Assembly (NCBI GenBank): GCA_964351905.1
Contig: CAYGPG010000040.1
Coordinates: 1-13,552, forward strand
Length of the DNA: 13,552 bases
From: GCA-2708415 sp964351905
GTDB taxonomy: Bacteria; Pseudomonadota; Alphaproteobacteria; Micavibrionales; Micavibrionaceae
Reading direction: 5' to 3'
Part shown: positions 1 to 7,990 of the stretch, piece after piece
How the letters are laid out: the number at the start of each line of letters is the position of its first letter
Numbering within the stretch: the first letter of the stretch is position 1
Position numbers and translations under genes: made by a program
The notes under the pieces: model-generated
Database searches by the model: none
Told to the model about the DNA's origin: nothing
What the model saw: only the letters and a program-made list of their open reading frames with translations

Positions 1-3
1 CTA

Positions 4-513
4 ATGAATAACAATGTAATGAAATCAGTCTTTTTTGCGGCTGTTGTATTGGTTGCGGGTATCGTTGCAATGCAAGTTGTTTACAACAATGTAACAGACA
101 CAGATGCAGATGGTTTTGCTTCTATTGCTCCGGCGGCTGGTGAAGCCATGGATGCAATGGGTGATGCTGCTGGTAATGCATATGATGCAACGACAGAAGC
201 GGCTGGCGATGCTGTTGATGCGGCTGCTGAAATGGCCTCTGATGCTGCTGACGCTGCAACAGAAGCGGCAAGTGATGCACAAGCTGCTGCTGCGGATGCT
301 TTAAAGTCTGCTGACGAAGTAACAACTGCTGATGAAGCGATTGCAGAAGCTGCTGAGGATGCTGCGGACGCCGCTGTTGAAGCTGCTGAAGAAGCAACTG
401 CTGCTGCGGATGAAGCTGCGATTAAAGCAGAGGAAGCTGCTGAAGCTGCTGCTGATGCTGCTGACGAAGCACCGGCTGCTGGTGAAGAAGCAATGGATGA
501 CATTAAGTCATAA
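4..513 (+). CDS. Alanine-rich acidic protein with N-terminal membrane anchor
   Basis: I do not recognise a named family. The 169-residue product has a short hydrophilic start, one hydrophobic segment at about residues 8-27 (FFAAVVLVAGIVAM), then about 140 residues made almost entirely of Ala, Asp and Glu with few Lys. Acidic residues recur every three to four positions between alanines (AADAA, EAAEDAADAA), which suggests a long, acidic, possibly coiled-coil helix. With a single uncleaved anchor, the inferred topology is a periplasmic stalk held by the inner membrane; a signal peptide is the alternative. The ATG at 4 lies at the window edge, so its ribosome binding site cannot be judged. A second ATG at 19 (MKSVFF) would give a more typical anchor start with Lys next to Met. 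The gene ends in its own terminator, so it is probably transcribed apart from coaBC. The gene is certain to be open; its function is unknown. Confidence 0.7.
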   Translation: MNNNVMKSVFFAAVVLVAGIVAMQVVYNNVTDTDADGFASIAPAAGEAMDAMGDAAGNAYDATTEAAGDAVDAAAEMASDAADAATEAASDAQAAAADALKSADEVTTADEAIAEAAEDAADAAVEAAEEATAAADEAAIKAEEAAEAAADAADEAPAAGEEAMDDIKS

Positions 514-560
514 GTCAGCTATGTAATTCTCGCCGAATTGAGAAAATATGAATATATTAA

Positions 561-590
561 ACCTCGCTTTGTAACAAAGCGGGGTTTTTT
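561..590 (+). terminator. Rho-independent terminator after the Ala-rich gene
   Basis: A hairpin CCTCGCTTT / AAAGCGGGG (one G-T pair) with a GTAAC loop is followed at once by six T residues. It lies 48 bases after the stop of the Ala-rich gene and just before coaBC, so it ends the first transcription unit and implies that coaBC has its own promoter or depends on read-through. Confidence 0.85.
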
Positions 591-606
591 GATGAATAGA
601 GGATAA

Positions 607-1827
607 ATGTTAAACGGTAAGAAAATATTATTAATCATCAGTGGCGGGATTGCCGCTTATAAATCCTTGGAGTTAATCCGCGGATTGAAGAAATCTGGCG
701 CATCTGTGCGCTGTATTCTCACCAAAGGAGGCGCGCATTTTGTGACGCCACTATCCGTTGCCGCGCTTACCGAAGAAGCAGTTTACGATGATCTATGGTC
801 TTTAAAAGATGAGACAGAGATGGGGCATATCCGCCTCTCCCGTGAAGCAGATTTAGTTGTTGTTGCGCCTGCGAGTGCCAACCTCATGGCGCAAATGGCG
901 CATGGTCTTGCAGAAGACTTGGCGTCAACCACCTTACTGGCCACCAATCGTCCTGTGATGATTTGCCCTGCGATGAACCCTATGATGTGGGCTCATCAAG
1001 CCACACAAGATAATATTGATACACTTCGCGCGCGTGGCGTGTCTGTTTTAATGCCTGCCGATGGTGAGATGGCGTGTGGTGAAACAGGTACGGGTCGTAT
1101 GCAGGAACCAGAAGATATTTTAAATTCTATCATCGAGCATTTCCAAGCCAATAAGCCATTGGCAGGTTTAAGAGCACTCGTCACTAGTGGCCCTACTTAT
1201 GAAGCGATTGACCCTGTGCGCTTTATTGGCAATCGCTCCTCTGGCAAACAGGGGCATGCCATCGCACAAGCGTTAAGCGATGTAGGCGCAGTTGTGACGT
1301 TGGTAAGCGGTCCGGTTAATATTCCCGATCCACAAGGTGTGGAGACAATTCACATCGAAACGGCTCAAGAAATGGTGGAGACTTGTGAAAATACACTGCC
1401 TGCTGACATTACAGTTTGCGCAGCAGCTGTATCTGATTGGCGCGTAGAATGTTGTGCTGATAACAAAATTAAAAAGGGAGCGAACAAAGCCCCCCCTTCC
1501 CTCAAGCTAATTGAAAATCCTGATATTTTAAAAACGATCGCGACACATAAAGACCGCCCTGCCCTTGTTATTGGATTCGCGGCAGAGACAGAAGATCTCA
1601 TTGAAAATGCAAAAGCAAAGCTCGCCAAAAAATCATGTGATTGGATTTTGGCGAACAATGTGGCAGAAACAGAAATCTTTGGAAGCGATCAGAATCATGT
1701 TTATCTTGTGACAAATAACAACGTCACCGAATGGCCGAAAGCCGATAAGCAAACAATCGCCCGTGATTTGGTGCAAGAAATTATAAATCATTTTAATAAA
1801 GACAAATTAACCGAAGCCGCAGAATAA
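607..1827 (+). CDS. coaBC: Bifunctional CoaBC: phosphopantothenoylcysteine decarboxylase / phosphopantothenate-cysteine ligase
   Basis: This enzyme makes 4'-phosphopantetheine for coenzyme A. The C-terminal CoaB part joins cysteine to 4'-phosphopantothenate using CTP, and the N-terminal CoaC flavoprotein part decarboxylates the product. CoaC (about residues 1-180) shows the FMN-binding start SGGIAAYKS, His74 in GHIRLS, the PAMNPMMW motif with Asn124, and the substrate flap Cys157 in ACGETGTGRM. CoaB (about 187-395) shows TSGPTYEAIDPVR, Asn209 in NRSSGK, and Lys289 in KIKK. These residues match the catalytic His75, Asn125, Cys158, Asn210 and Lys289 known from E. coli, nearly number for number, and the 406-residue length is normal. 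The start at 607 follows an AGAGGA ribosome binding site. dut follows after 87 bases, a pairing common in proteobacteria. Nothing appears damaged. Confidence 0.97.
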   Translation: MLNGKKILLIISGGIAAYKSLELIRGLKKSGASVRCILTKGGAHFVTPLSVAALTEEAVYDDLWSLKDETEMGHIRLSREADLVVVAPASANLMAQMAHGLAEDLASTTLLATNRPVMICPAMNPMMWAHQATQDNIDTLRARGVSVLMPADGEMACGETGTGRMQEPEDILNSIIEHFQANKPLAGLRALVTSGPTYEAIDPVRFIGNRSSGKQGHAIAQALSDVGAVVTLVSGPVNIPDPQGVETIHIETAQEMVETCENTLPADITVCAAAVSDWRVECCADNKIKKGANKAPPSLKLIENPDILKTIATHKDRPALVIGFAAETEDLIENAKAKLAKKSCDWILANNVAETEIFGSDQNHVYLVTNNNVTEWPKADKQTIARDLVQEIINHFNKDKLTEAAE

Positions 1828-1838
1828 CAAAACAACAC

Positions 1839-1894
1839 ATACCTGCCAAAGCAGGTATCTCAACCCACAAGATCTCAGCCTGCGCTGGGATGTG
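1839..1894. repeat. Pair of short palindromes between coaBC and dut
   Basis: Two hairpins stand in tandem. The first is perfect: ATACCTGC (1839-1846), loop CAAA, GCAGGTAT (1851-1858). The second is ATCTCAGC (1872-1879), loop CTGC, GCTGGGAT (1884-1891), with one G-T pair. Neither is followed by a run of T, so they are not standard terminators. The second resembles widespread REP-like intergenic palindromes of the form GATCCCAGCnnnnGCTGGGATG; that likeness is from memory. In the mRNA they could protect the coaBC transcript end or tune coupling to dut. Confidence 0.6.
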
Positions 1895-1914
1895 ACAAAA
1901 AGGAACGATAAGAA

Positions 1915-2373
1915 ATGCCTGATAAAGTTAAAATATCCCTAACCCCCATGGAACACGCCGTTGGCTTGGCGCTCCCGACTTACGCGACAGAACATTCCGC
2001 AGGCATGGATTTGACCGCCGCCTTAGAGGAAGCCATCGAAATTGATGCAGGTGAACGCATGCTTATTCCTACAGGCTTATCCATTGCTTTGCCCGCAGGG
2101 TATGAAGCGCAAATCCGCCCTCGCTCTGGCCTTGCGTTAAAACACGGCGTTACTGTTTTAAATTCCCCAGGTACTATTGATGCGGATTATCGCGGTGAAA
2201 TTAGCGTCATCCTCGCCAATATGGGTAAAGAACCCTTCACCGTGGAGCGCGGCATGCGTATCGCCCAAATGGTCATCGCCCAACACGCCAAAGTAGAATG
2301 GGAAGTCGCCGAAGAACTAGACGAAACTGAACGTGGTCAAGGCGGTTTTGGGTCAACTGGGACTGGCGGTTAA
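1915..2373 (+). CDS. dut: dUTP diphosphatase (dUTPase)
   Basis: The enzyme hydrolyses dUTP to dUMP and pyrophosphate, keeping uracil out of DNA and supplying dUMP for thymidylate synthesis. All five motifs of the trimeric dUTPase family are present in order: SAGMDLTA (28-35), RPRSGLA (68-74), NSPGTIDADYRGEI (83-96, with the catalytic Asp in DADYRGE), RIAQMVI (115-121) and the C-terminal lid RGQGGFGSTG (140-149). The 152-residue length is normal, so the enzyme should be complete and active. An AAAAGGA ribosome binding site precedes the ATG. It lies downstream of coaBC on the same strand and is followed by an abrupt fall in G+C into an unrelated gene. Confidence 0.97.
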   Translation: MPDKVKISLTPMEHAVGLALPTYATEHSAGMDLTAALEEAIEIDAGERMLIPTGLSIALPAGYEAQIRPRSGLALKHGVTVLNSPGTIDADYRGEISVILANMGKEPFTVERGMRIAQMVIAQHAKVEWEVAEELDETERGQGGFGSTGTGG

Positions 2374-2378
2374 TCTTA

Positions 2379-2407
2379 TTGACATAACAAATTTTTTTCA
2401 TTATCCA
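2379..2407 (+). promoter_or_regulatory. Possible sigma-70 promoter giving a leaderless transcript
   Basis: A perfect TTGACA (2379-2384), six bases after the dut stop, is followed after 17 bases by TATCCA (2402-2407), a weak -10 match with only its first three bases agreeing with consensus. Transcription would start close to the ATG at 2414. The stretch before that ATG shows no ribosome binding site, which fits a leaderless message. In such A+T-rich DNA a chance match is possible. Confidence 0.3.
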
Positions 2408-2413
2408 TATTTA

Positions 2414-3310
2414 ATGCAAAAAAATAACAAAAGAATATTTGTCAATTCATTATCATTTGATTTAGATAACCAATATCCTAATGGCGATCTTCAAGATGCG
2501 TATTTATTACATTTTTTGAATGAGGCAGTTGATGATGAATATGAGGTCATTATTTTTGTCGATGAAAATAATTTAGATGCTCTTAGATCAACAATTGAGA
2601 TTGCAGCAGGAAATTGTTTTGATCTATTAGGTGAAGATGTTGATTGGACAATTTTTGATGACTCTATTGTCACAAATGAAGAAATTCCCTTAATCGAAAT
2701 AAGAGATCTATCTAAGGATGATGGTCGCAACGATCTTCTTGAATCAATTAATCCTTTAGGTGATTTTGAACTTGTCATTGTGCCAGAAGATAAGCTTAAT
2801 TTTACAGGGTTATTAGATCATTACGTAACTTACAGATCTCCTGATACATTAAACAGTATGTACGCTTTTAAAGAGTATAAAGAGACAATCAATGATGATA
2901 CAGATTTGAGAGATAGTATTGAATCTGACGCTTTAGAGTCCGCAAACAATCAAATTATTATGATTAGGGATAACGCTTTCTTAAGTAAATTTTTTAAAGG
3001 AGATCATGAACGTGAATTAGCAAAAATAGGTAGAAATAAAAATATTTATAATTTTTGTAATTCGCAGTCATTTACTTTTGAAACCCCCGGCTATGAAAAG
3101 CCTTCTATATCTGCAGCAGAATTCTATCTAACCCATTATTTTGCAAACTTACTAAGACTTCAAAATCCAAACATGAGAATACATGAGTCATCTTTTCTGC
3201 AAAACAGAAACAAATCATTAGCACAAGAATTATCTAAAGTTAGAGGTGGAGACAGAGCTGTTGCCGAAATACAATCATTCGCTGATACTTATAGCAAGCT
3301 TAAGCCTTAA
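2414..3310 (+). CDS. Unknown acidic cytoplasmic protein, A+T-rich gene
   Basis: I do not recognise this 298-residue protein. It has no signal peptide or membrane segment. The N-terminal part has alternating hydrophobic strands and Asp-rich turns (RIFVNSLSFDLDN, then YEVIIFVDEN), which could be an alpha/beta Rossmann- or HAD-like fold; that is only a guess from pattern. The region to about residue 180 is strongly acidic, while the last 100 residues carry more Lys, Arg and Asn and look helical (AEFYLTHYFANLLRLQ). The reading frame stays open back to a GTG at 2333 inside dut, but that extension translates the dut end and a linker, so I chose the ATG at 2414. No ribosome binding site precedes either start. 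The gene is clearly richer in A+T than dut and mutS on either side, suggesting later acquisition. The codon pattern supports a real gene; the function is unknown. Confidence 0.75.
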   Translation: MQKNNKRIFVNSLSFDLDNQYPNGDLQDAYLLHFLNEAVDDEYEVIIFVDENNLDALRSTIEIAAGNCFDLLGEDVDWTIFDDSIVTNEEIPLIEIRDLSKDDGRNDLLESINPLGDFELVIVPEDKLNFTGLLDHYVTYRSPDTLNSMYAFKEYKETINDDTDLRDSIESDALESANNQIIMIRDNAFLSKFFKGDHERELAKIGRNKNIYNFCNSQSFTFETPGYEKPSISAAEFYLTHYFANLLRLQNPNMRIHESSFLQNRNKSLAQELSKVRGGDRAVAEIQSFADTYSKLKP

Positions 3311-3374
3311 TTTCCTTAGGAAAACCCATAAAAACTGCGTGACTTGGATGGTTTGGGTGTTTTAATCTGTTGTT

Positions 3375-6095
3375 ATGTCACAAGCCGCTTTGAAAGATAC
3401 AGGACAACCTGAAACGGTTGAGGAATACCTTGCGCAAGGTCATACGCCGATGATGGCGCAGTACCATATGTTGAAGGCGCAATATCCTGATTGCTTGCTG
3501 TTTTATCGCATGGGTGATTTTTATGAGCTGTTTTTTGATGATGCGATCAAAGCCGCCGAAACATTACAAATCACCCTGACCAAACGCGGCAAAACCGATG
3601 GGACGAACATCCCGATGTGCGGCGTACCATTCCATTCTTACGAGCCTTATTTGGCCAAACTCATCCGCGCAGGATATCGCGTGGCAATATGCGAGCAAGC
3701 CGAAACACCCGACCAAGCCAAAGCCCGCGCCAAGGCCGAAGGCAAGCCGGTGTCCAAAGTTTTGGTTCACCGTGATGTGGTGCGCGTGGTCACGCAAGGC
3801 ACATTAACCGAAGATCATTTATTAGAAGCACGGGAAAATAACTTCCTTTGTGCTTTATCTGAAATTGCAGGACAATATGGATTGGCGTGGATTGAAATGT
3901 CGACGGGAGCCTTTGCCGTTCAAGCTATTCATGAAAAAGATTTAAGTGCATCATTGGAGCGTATCAATGCGCGCGAGATATTAATTGCAGAAAAGTTGGT
4001 AACACGTGAACAAATTTTTGATGTTTTTGCGCCCTATCAAAACTTAATCACCCCCCTATCGGGAAGTTTGTTCGATGCCAGCAATGCACAAAAGAGATTA
4101 GAGAGCGTTTTTGGTGTTGGCACGCTTGATAGCTTTGGCGCTTTTAGCCGTGCGGAGATTTCTGCTGCGGGTACGTTGATTGATTATATTGATCGTACAC
4201 AAAAAGGCAAAACACCGCATTTAATGCGTCCCAATCAGTTAACGGGTGGTTCCATCATGGAAATTGATGGCGCAACGCGGCGTAATTTAGAACTGCTGCG
4301 CACGCTATCGGAGGAGCGTAAAGGCTCGCTCCTTGATACGATTGATCGTACAATTACAGGTGCAGGAGCGCGGTTATTGCAGCAACGCTTATCTGCACCG
4401 TTGACATATGTAGAGACCATTATTCAACGTCAAGATGAAGTCAAAATTTTTGTTGAAAATAAAAAACTTTCCGAAGGCATTAAAGAGTTTTTAAAAGACA
4501 TTCCGGATATGGAACGTGCCCTCGCTCGTCTTTCAGTTGATCGCGGAGGGCCCCGTGATTTAGGGGCCATAAAAAATGGATTACGCGCCGCAGAGACTAT
4601 TCAGGCCACGCTCATTAATGCCAAGCATGAAGCGTTAAATGAAATTACAAAAGATTTAAAACAATCAAATACACTCAAAGAATTTTCCGATATTTTGAGT
4701 AACGCGCTGAAAGATGATCTACCGTTTTTGGATCGTGATGGTGGTTTTATCGCCGAAGGATTTCATGCTAAATTAGACGAGCTTCGTGGGCTTAAAGATG
4801 ATAGCAAACGCCATATTGCAGCACTTCAGGCCAAATATAAGGACATGACGGGCATTGAAACGCTTAAAGTCACCTATAACAATGTGCTGGGTTATTTCAT
4901 TGATGTGACGGCGCGTCATGCAGATAAATTAATGGTGAAAATTGGTGATGAGAAGCAAGACGATAACCCGTTTATTCACCGTCAGACACTCGCCAATAAT
5001 GTGCGTTTCACCACGCCAGAATTGAGCGAGTTAGAACGTGATTTATCAAGTGCAGGTGATAAAGCCCTCGCCATTGAACAAGAAATTTTTAGTGATTTAG
5101 TGCAGCAAATAAATATGCTAGCCGATGAAATTGGCACAATTGCGAAAGCTTTGGCAGCGTTGGATGTGGCCAGTGCGCTTGCAACATTAGCTGTAGAACA
5201 AAACTACACACGGCCAATGCTTGATACGTCCCTTACGTTTGATATTCAAGGGGGTCGTCATCCTGTTGTGGAAGCCGCCTTATCGAAGAAAGCCGAAAGC
5301 TTTATTGCTAATGATTGTAATCTTGGGAGCGAACGACGTTTATGGCTTTTGACAGGCCCGAACATGGCAGGTAAGTCGACGTTCTTGCGTCAGAATGCGT
5401 TGATTGCGATCCTTGCGCAAATTGGATCTTACGTTCCCGCAGATAAGGCGCATATAGGGATAGTTGACCGCCTTTTCTCCCGCGTGGGCGCGGCGGATGA
5501 TTTGGCGCGTGGGCAATCGACATTCATGGTGGAGATGGTGGAAACGGCAACCATTTTAAACCAAGCGACGGAACGCTCGCTCGTTATTCTTGATGAAATT
5601 GGACGTGGCACAGCGACCTTTGACGGATTATCCATTGCATGGGCATGTGTTGAACAGTTGCATGAAGCCAACAAATCACGTGCATTATTCGCAACGCACT
5701 ATCATGAGCTCACAACATTACAGGAACGGTTGGAATCGTTAAAATGCTATTCACTTCAAGTTAAAGAGTGGAAAGGTGAAATAATTTTCACTCATGACGT
5801 AAAAGAAGGCACAGCAGATAAATCTTACGGTATCCATGTGGCAAAGCTGGCAGGCTTGCCTGAGAATGTGATTGCCCGTGCACAAGATATTTTAGGAAGT
5901 TTGACAACTGGCGATCAATCTAAGACGCTCAAATCTTTGAGCGCTGATCTACCACTCTTTAATGCTCAGCCTGCACAGCAAAAGCCTCAAAAATCCGAAA
6001 CTGAAGAGCGTTTGGACGCAATCAACCCAGACGACCTCAGCCCCCGTGAAGCGCTAGAAGCCCTTTACGCGCTTAAATCCCTATCCAAAAACTGA
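3375..6095 (+). CDS. mutS: DNA mismatch repair ATPase MutS
   Basis: MutS binds base mismatches and small loops and, after ATP-driven conversion to a sliding clamp, recruits MutL. The 906-residue protein begins with domain I, holding the mismatch-reading Phe-x-Glu of GDFYELF (F49, E51). It passes through the connector, core and clamp regions to the ATPase: Walker A GPNMAGKST (661-669), Walker B LVILDEIGRG (D740, E741), and the ATHYHEL switch. The C-terminal tail has the DLSPREALEALYALKSL segment typical of the oligomerisation end. The length suits alphaproteobacterial members, slightly longer than the 853 residues of E. coli. No clear ribosome binding site lies before the ATG; a TTTAAT at 3361-3366 could be a -10 element giving a very short leader, but no good -35 goes with it. 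The end overlaps the convergent exporter gene by 15 bases. mutL is not in the window. Confidence 0.98.
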   Translation: MSQAALKDTGQPETVEEYLAQGHTPMMAQYHMLKAQYPDCLLFYRMGDFYELFFDDAIKAAETLQITLTKRGKTDGTNIPMCGVPFHSYEPYLAKLIRAGYRVAICEQAETPDQAKARAKAEGKPVSKVLVHRDVVRVVTQGTLTEDHLLEARENNFLCALSEIAGQYGLAWIEMSTGAFAVQAIHEKDLSASLERINAREILIAEKLVTREQIFDVFAPYQNLITPLSGSLFDASNAQKRLESVFGVGTLDSFGAFSRAEISAAGTLIDYIDRTQKGKTPHLMRPNQLTGGSIMEIDGATRRNLELLRTLSEERKGSLLDTIDRTITGAGARLLQQRLSAPLTYVETIIQRQDEVKIFVENKKLSEGIKEFLKDIPDMERALARLSVDRGGPRDLGAIKNGLRAAETIQATLINAKHEALNEITKDLKQSNTLKEFSDILSNALKDDLPFLDRDGGFIAEGFHAKLDELRGLKDDSKRHIAALQAKYKDMTGIETLKVTYNNVLGYFIDVTARHADKLMVKIGDEKQDDNPFIHRQTLANNVRFTTPELSELERDLSSAGDKALAIEQEIFSDLVQQINMLADEIGTIAKALAALDVASALATLAVEQNYTRPMLDTSLTFDIQGGRHPVVEAALSKKAESFIANDCNLGSERRLWLLTGPNMAGKSTFLRQNALIAILAQIGSYVPADKAHIGIVDRLFSRVGAADDLARGQSTFMVEMVETATILNQATERSLVILDEIGRGTATFDGLSIAWACVEQLHEANKSRALFATHYHELTTLQERLESLKCYSLQVKEWKGEIIFTHDVKEGTADKSYGIHVAKLAGLPENVIARAQDILGSLTTGDQSKTLKSLSADLPLFNAQPAQQKPQKSETEERLDAINPDDLSPREALEALYALKSLSKN

Positions 6096-6746
6096 CGTTA
6101 AATCTTTTGACGGTAAGGCCGTGTATCCAATATATAAGCCTATAATTGTAACAATAACGGCTGACATCAATTTAATATATTTCATGATATTGTTAGGAAA
6201 TGTTCTCCTAAAAAACAATATAGGTGTGCAATAAATTACCATTCCAAAAGCATCGATAAATACCAAAGTAAAGGTAATTAAAACGGCAAGATTAAACGTT
6301 ATGAGGCTAGGTTCAACGAAAGCAGGAATCAATGATGCATAAAAAATAATAACCATTGGGTTAGACATCGTTAAAATTATTGCAGAGCTTGCCATAGTGA
6401 GAAAATTTTGTGCCTTTTCAGCGCCCATAACCATATTAGGAGTTGTATCTTCGTTCCATTTTTGGAATTCTTTGATTCCAATAGATATTAGAAAGAATGC
6501 AGCTAAACTCTTAGCCAGAATAGCAATGAAGATCATATCTATATTTAGATTAGTAACACCAATAAAACCCACGAAAACAATAACAAGGTAGATACTTAAT
6601 CCAATTGAGAAACCTGTTAAAAATGCAGTTAAGCCCAAAACACCATGTGACATAGAATACGATACAGACGTCATTATGCCTGGCCCTGGTTTTAAAGAAA
6701 AAATAAAAACTGTTGCGACCAATGCTAAATATGCTTCCAAAGTCAT
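6081..6746 (-). CDS. LysE/RhtB-family amino-acid exporter
   Basis: This is an inner-membrane protein of the LysE/RhtB superfamily, whose members export amino acids such as lysine, threonine or homoserine lactone. The 221-residue product has about six hydrophobic segments (roughly 5-25, 38-62, 70-91, 116-137, 145-170, 187-208). The family's N-terminal PGPG signature is at 20-23, and the SNPMVIIF motif with the conserved Asn-Pro (129-130) starts the second half. The substrate cannot be told from sequence. It runs opposite to its neighbours: its 3' end overlaps mutS by 15 bases and its start faces gcvT across 122 bases. A weak AGG lies about 11 bases before the ATG. It is more A+T-rich than mutS and gcvT, like the other accessory genes here. 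Family assignment is firm; any link to glycine metabolism is speculation. Confidence 0.9.
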   Translation of the reverse strand: MTLEAYLALVATVFIFSLKPGPGIMTSVSYSMSHGVLGLTAFLTGFSIGLSIYLVIVFVGFIGVTNLNIDMIFIAILAKSLAAFFLISIGIKEFQKWNEDTTPNMVMGAEKAQNFLTMASSAIILTMSNPMVIIFYASLIPAFVEPSLITFNLAVLITFTLVFIDAFGMVIYCTPILFFRRTFPNNIMKYIKLMSAVIVTIIGLYIGYTALPSKDLTSVFG

Positions 6747-6868
6747 AATCTAAATAATCCTATAAAATTTGCGTGAATATCGTTGAAAAACGGCAGTGTT
6801 GCCCTTGTATTCCCTTACTCTACACGATAAAAATAAAGCTTCACAGATAAAAAGATTATGGGATTTTA

Positions 6869-7969
6869 ATGAAAACCACCCCTCTTCATGCCGCGCACGT
6901 GGCGCTTAAGGCTCAAATGGCTGAATTTGCGGGCTATGATATGCCCATCCAATATCCGACTGGCGTTATGACGGAGCATAATTGGACACGGGAAAGTGCG
7001 GGAATATTTGATGTCTCCCACATGGGACAAATCACGTTTAAAGGCGATGGTATTGTCGATTTTCTTGAAAAGTTAACGCCTTCCAGCTATGGCCATTTGG
7101 CGGAGAACGCCGCAAAATATAGCGTTCTTATGAATGAAGATGGCGGCATGATTGACGACCTCATCATCACCAAAATCTCAGATACTGAGTTTTTCACCGT
7201 GGTAAATGGCGCATGTAAAGATAAGGACATTGAATGGTTTAACAAGCATTTGCCAGACGGCATCACCCTAACCCACCATGAAGACCGCGCATTAATTGCC
7301 CTGCAAGGCCCTAAGGCTGAGAAAGTTTTAAAAGAAGTTTTAGAGATTGACGCCTCAAATCTTAACTACATGCAGATGATGGATTTTGGCGGGCGTTGCC
7401 AAATTTTTCGTTTGGGCTATACGGGAGAGGATGGTTTTGAAATATCTATGCCTGCTGAAGACGCAAGTACTTGTTGGGACAGGTTGTTAGCGCATGAAGA
7501 TGTAAAACCCATCGGCCTTGCCGCCCGTGATAGCCTTCGTTTAGAAATGGGCTACCCGCTTTATGGTCACGATATTGATGCGACTACATCGCCAATTGAA
7601 GCTGAAAGCACTTGGATCATGGGCAAGATGAATAATAAAGATTTCATTGGCGCAGAGCGCGTCATGAATGAAATTGAAAACGGTGCCGCAAGAAAACGTG
7701 TCGGCATCGAGATTACGGGGCGCGGCGTTGCCCGTGAAGGCGCAGAAGTTTTTGATGCGGCTGGCGAGAACCAAATTGGCGTGCTGACGAGCGGCGGCTT
7801 CTCCCCCACCCTACAAAAAGCAATCGGTCAGGCTTACATTAAAACTGAGCACGCAAATACAGGCGACGCGGTCAACATCCGCGTTCGGGGTCGTGATATT
7901 GAAGCCCAAATTACAGACATGCCGTTCCTACAGGCAAAAACCAAAACAACAATGAAGAAAGCAGCATGA
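6869..7969 (+). CDS. gcvT: Glycine cleavage T protein (aminomethyltransferase)
   Basis: The T protein takes the aminomethyl group held on the lipoyl arm of the H protein, releases ammonia and transfers the one-carbon unit to tetrahydrofolate, giving 5,10-methylene-THF. The 366-residue length is normal. Typical features are the start TPLHAAHVAL, the block IFDVSHMGQI (46-55), and GGMIDDLIITK, whose Asp pair (96-97) includes the folate-side acidic residue essential in this family. Later come GYTGEDGFEI, LAARDSLRLEMGYPLYGHDI and the C-terminal SGGFSPTLQKAIG. A weak GGGA ribosome binding site (6860-6863) precedes the ATG. The 122-base divergent region upstream shows no recognisable glycine riboswitch. 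gcvH follows after a repeat-bearing gap of 182 bases. Confidence 0.97.
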   Translation: MKTTPLHAAHVALKAQMAEFAGYDMPIQYPTGVMTEHNWTRESAGIFDVSHMGQITFKGDGIVDFLEKLTPSSYGHLAENAAKYSVLMNEDGGMIDDLIITKISDTEFFTVVNGACKDKDIEWFNKHLPDGITLTHHEDRALIALQGPKAEKVLKEVLEIDASNLNYMQMMDFGGRCQIFRLGYTGEDGFEISMPAEDASTCWDRLLAHEDVKPIGLAARDSLRLEMGYPLYGHDIDATTSPIEAESTWIMGKMNNKDFIGAERVMNEIENGAARKRVGIEITGRGVAREGAEVFDAAGENQIGVLTSGGFSPTLQKAIGQAYIKTEHANTGDAVNIRVRGRDIEAQITDMPFLQAKTKTTMKKAA

Positions 7970-7990
7970 AATAATGCACCTAAATTATAC

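Noticed and set aside
81..503. Open frame on the - strand across the Ala-rich gene (Ser/Ala-rich product)
   Set aside because: It is the mirror of GCT/GCA/GAA repeats in the + strand gene, which leave several frames free of stops. It has no ribosome binding site, and the + frame has a sensible membrane anchor.
2333..2413. Upstream GTG start for the unknown gene, overlapping dut
   Set aside because: The added 27 residues come from the dut end in another frame and a non-coding linker. The composition shift occurs at the dut stop, so the ATG at 2414 is preferred.
3311..3323. TTTCC-TTA-GGAAA hairpin after the unknown gene
   Set aside because: The stem is only five pairs, mostly A-T, and no T-run follows, so it is not a credible terminator.
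6747..6868. Possible glycine riboswitch before gcvT
   Set aside because: The divergent gap was read for the conserved GGAGAG-type core and paired aptamers. None is visible, and 122 bases would not hold a tandem glycine riboswitch. No convincing promoter pair was found there either.
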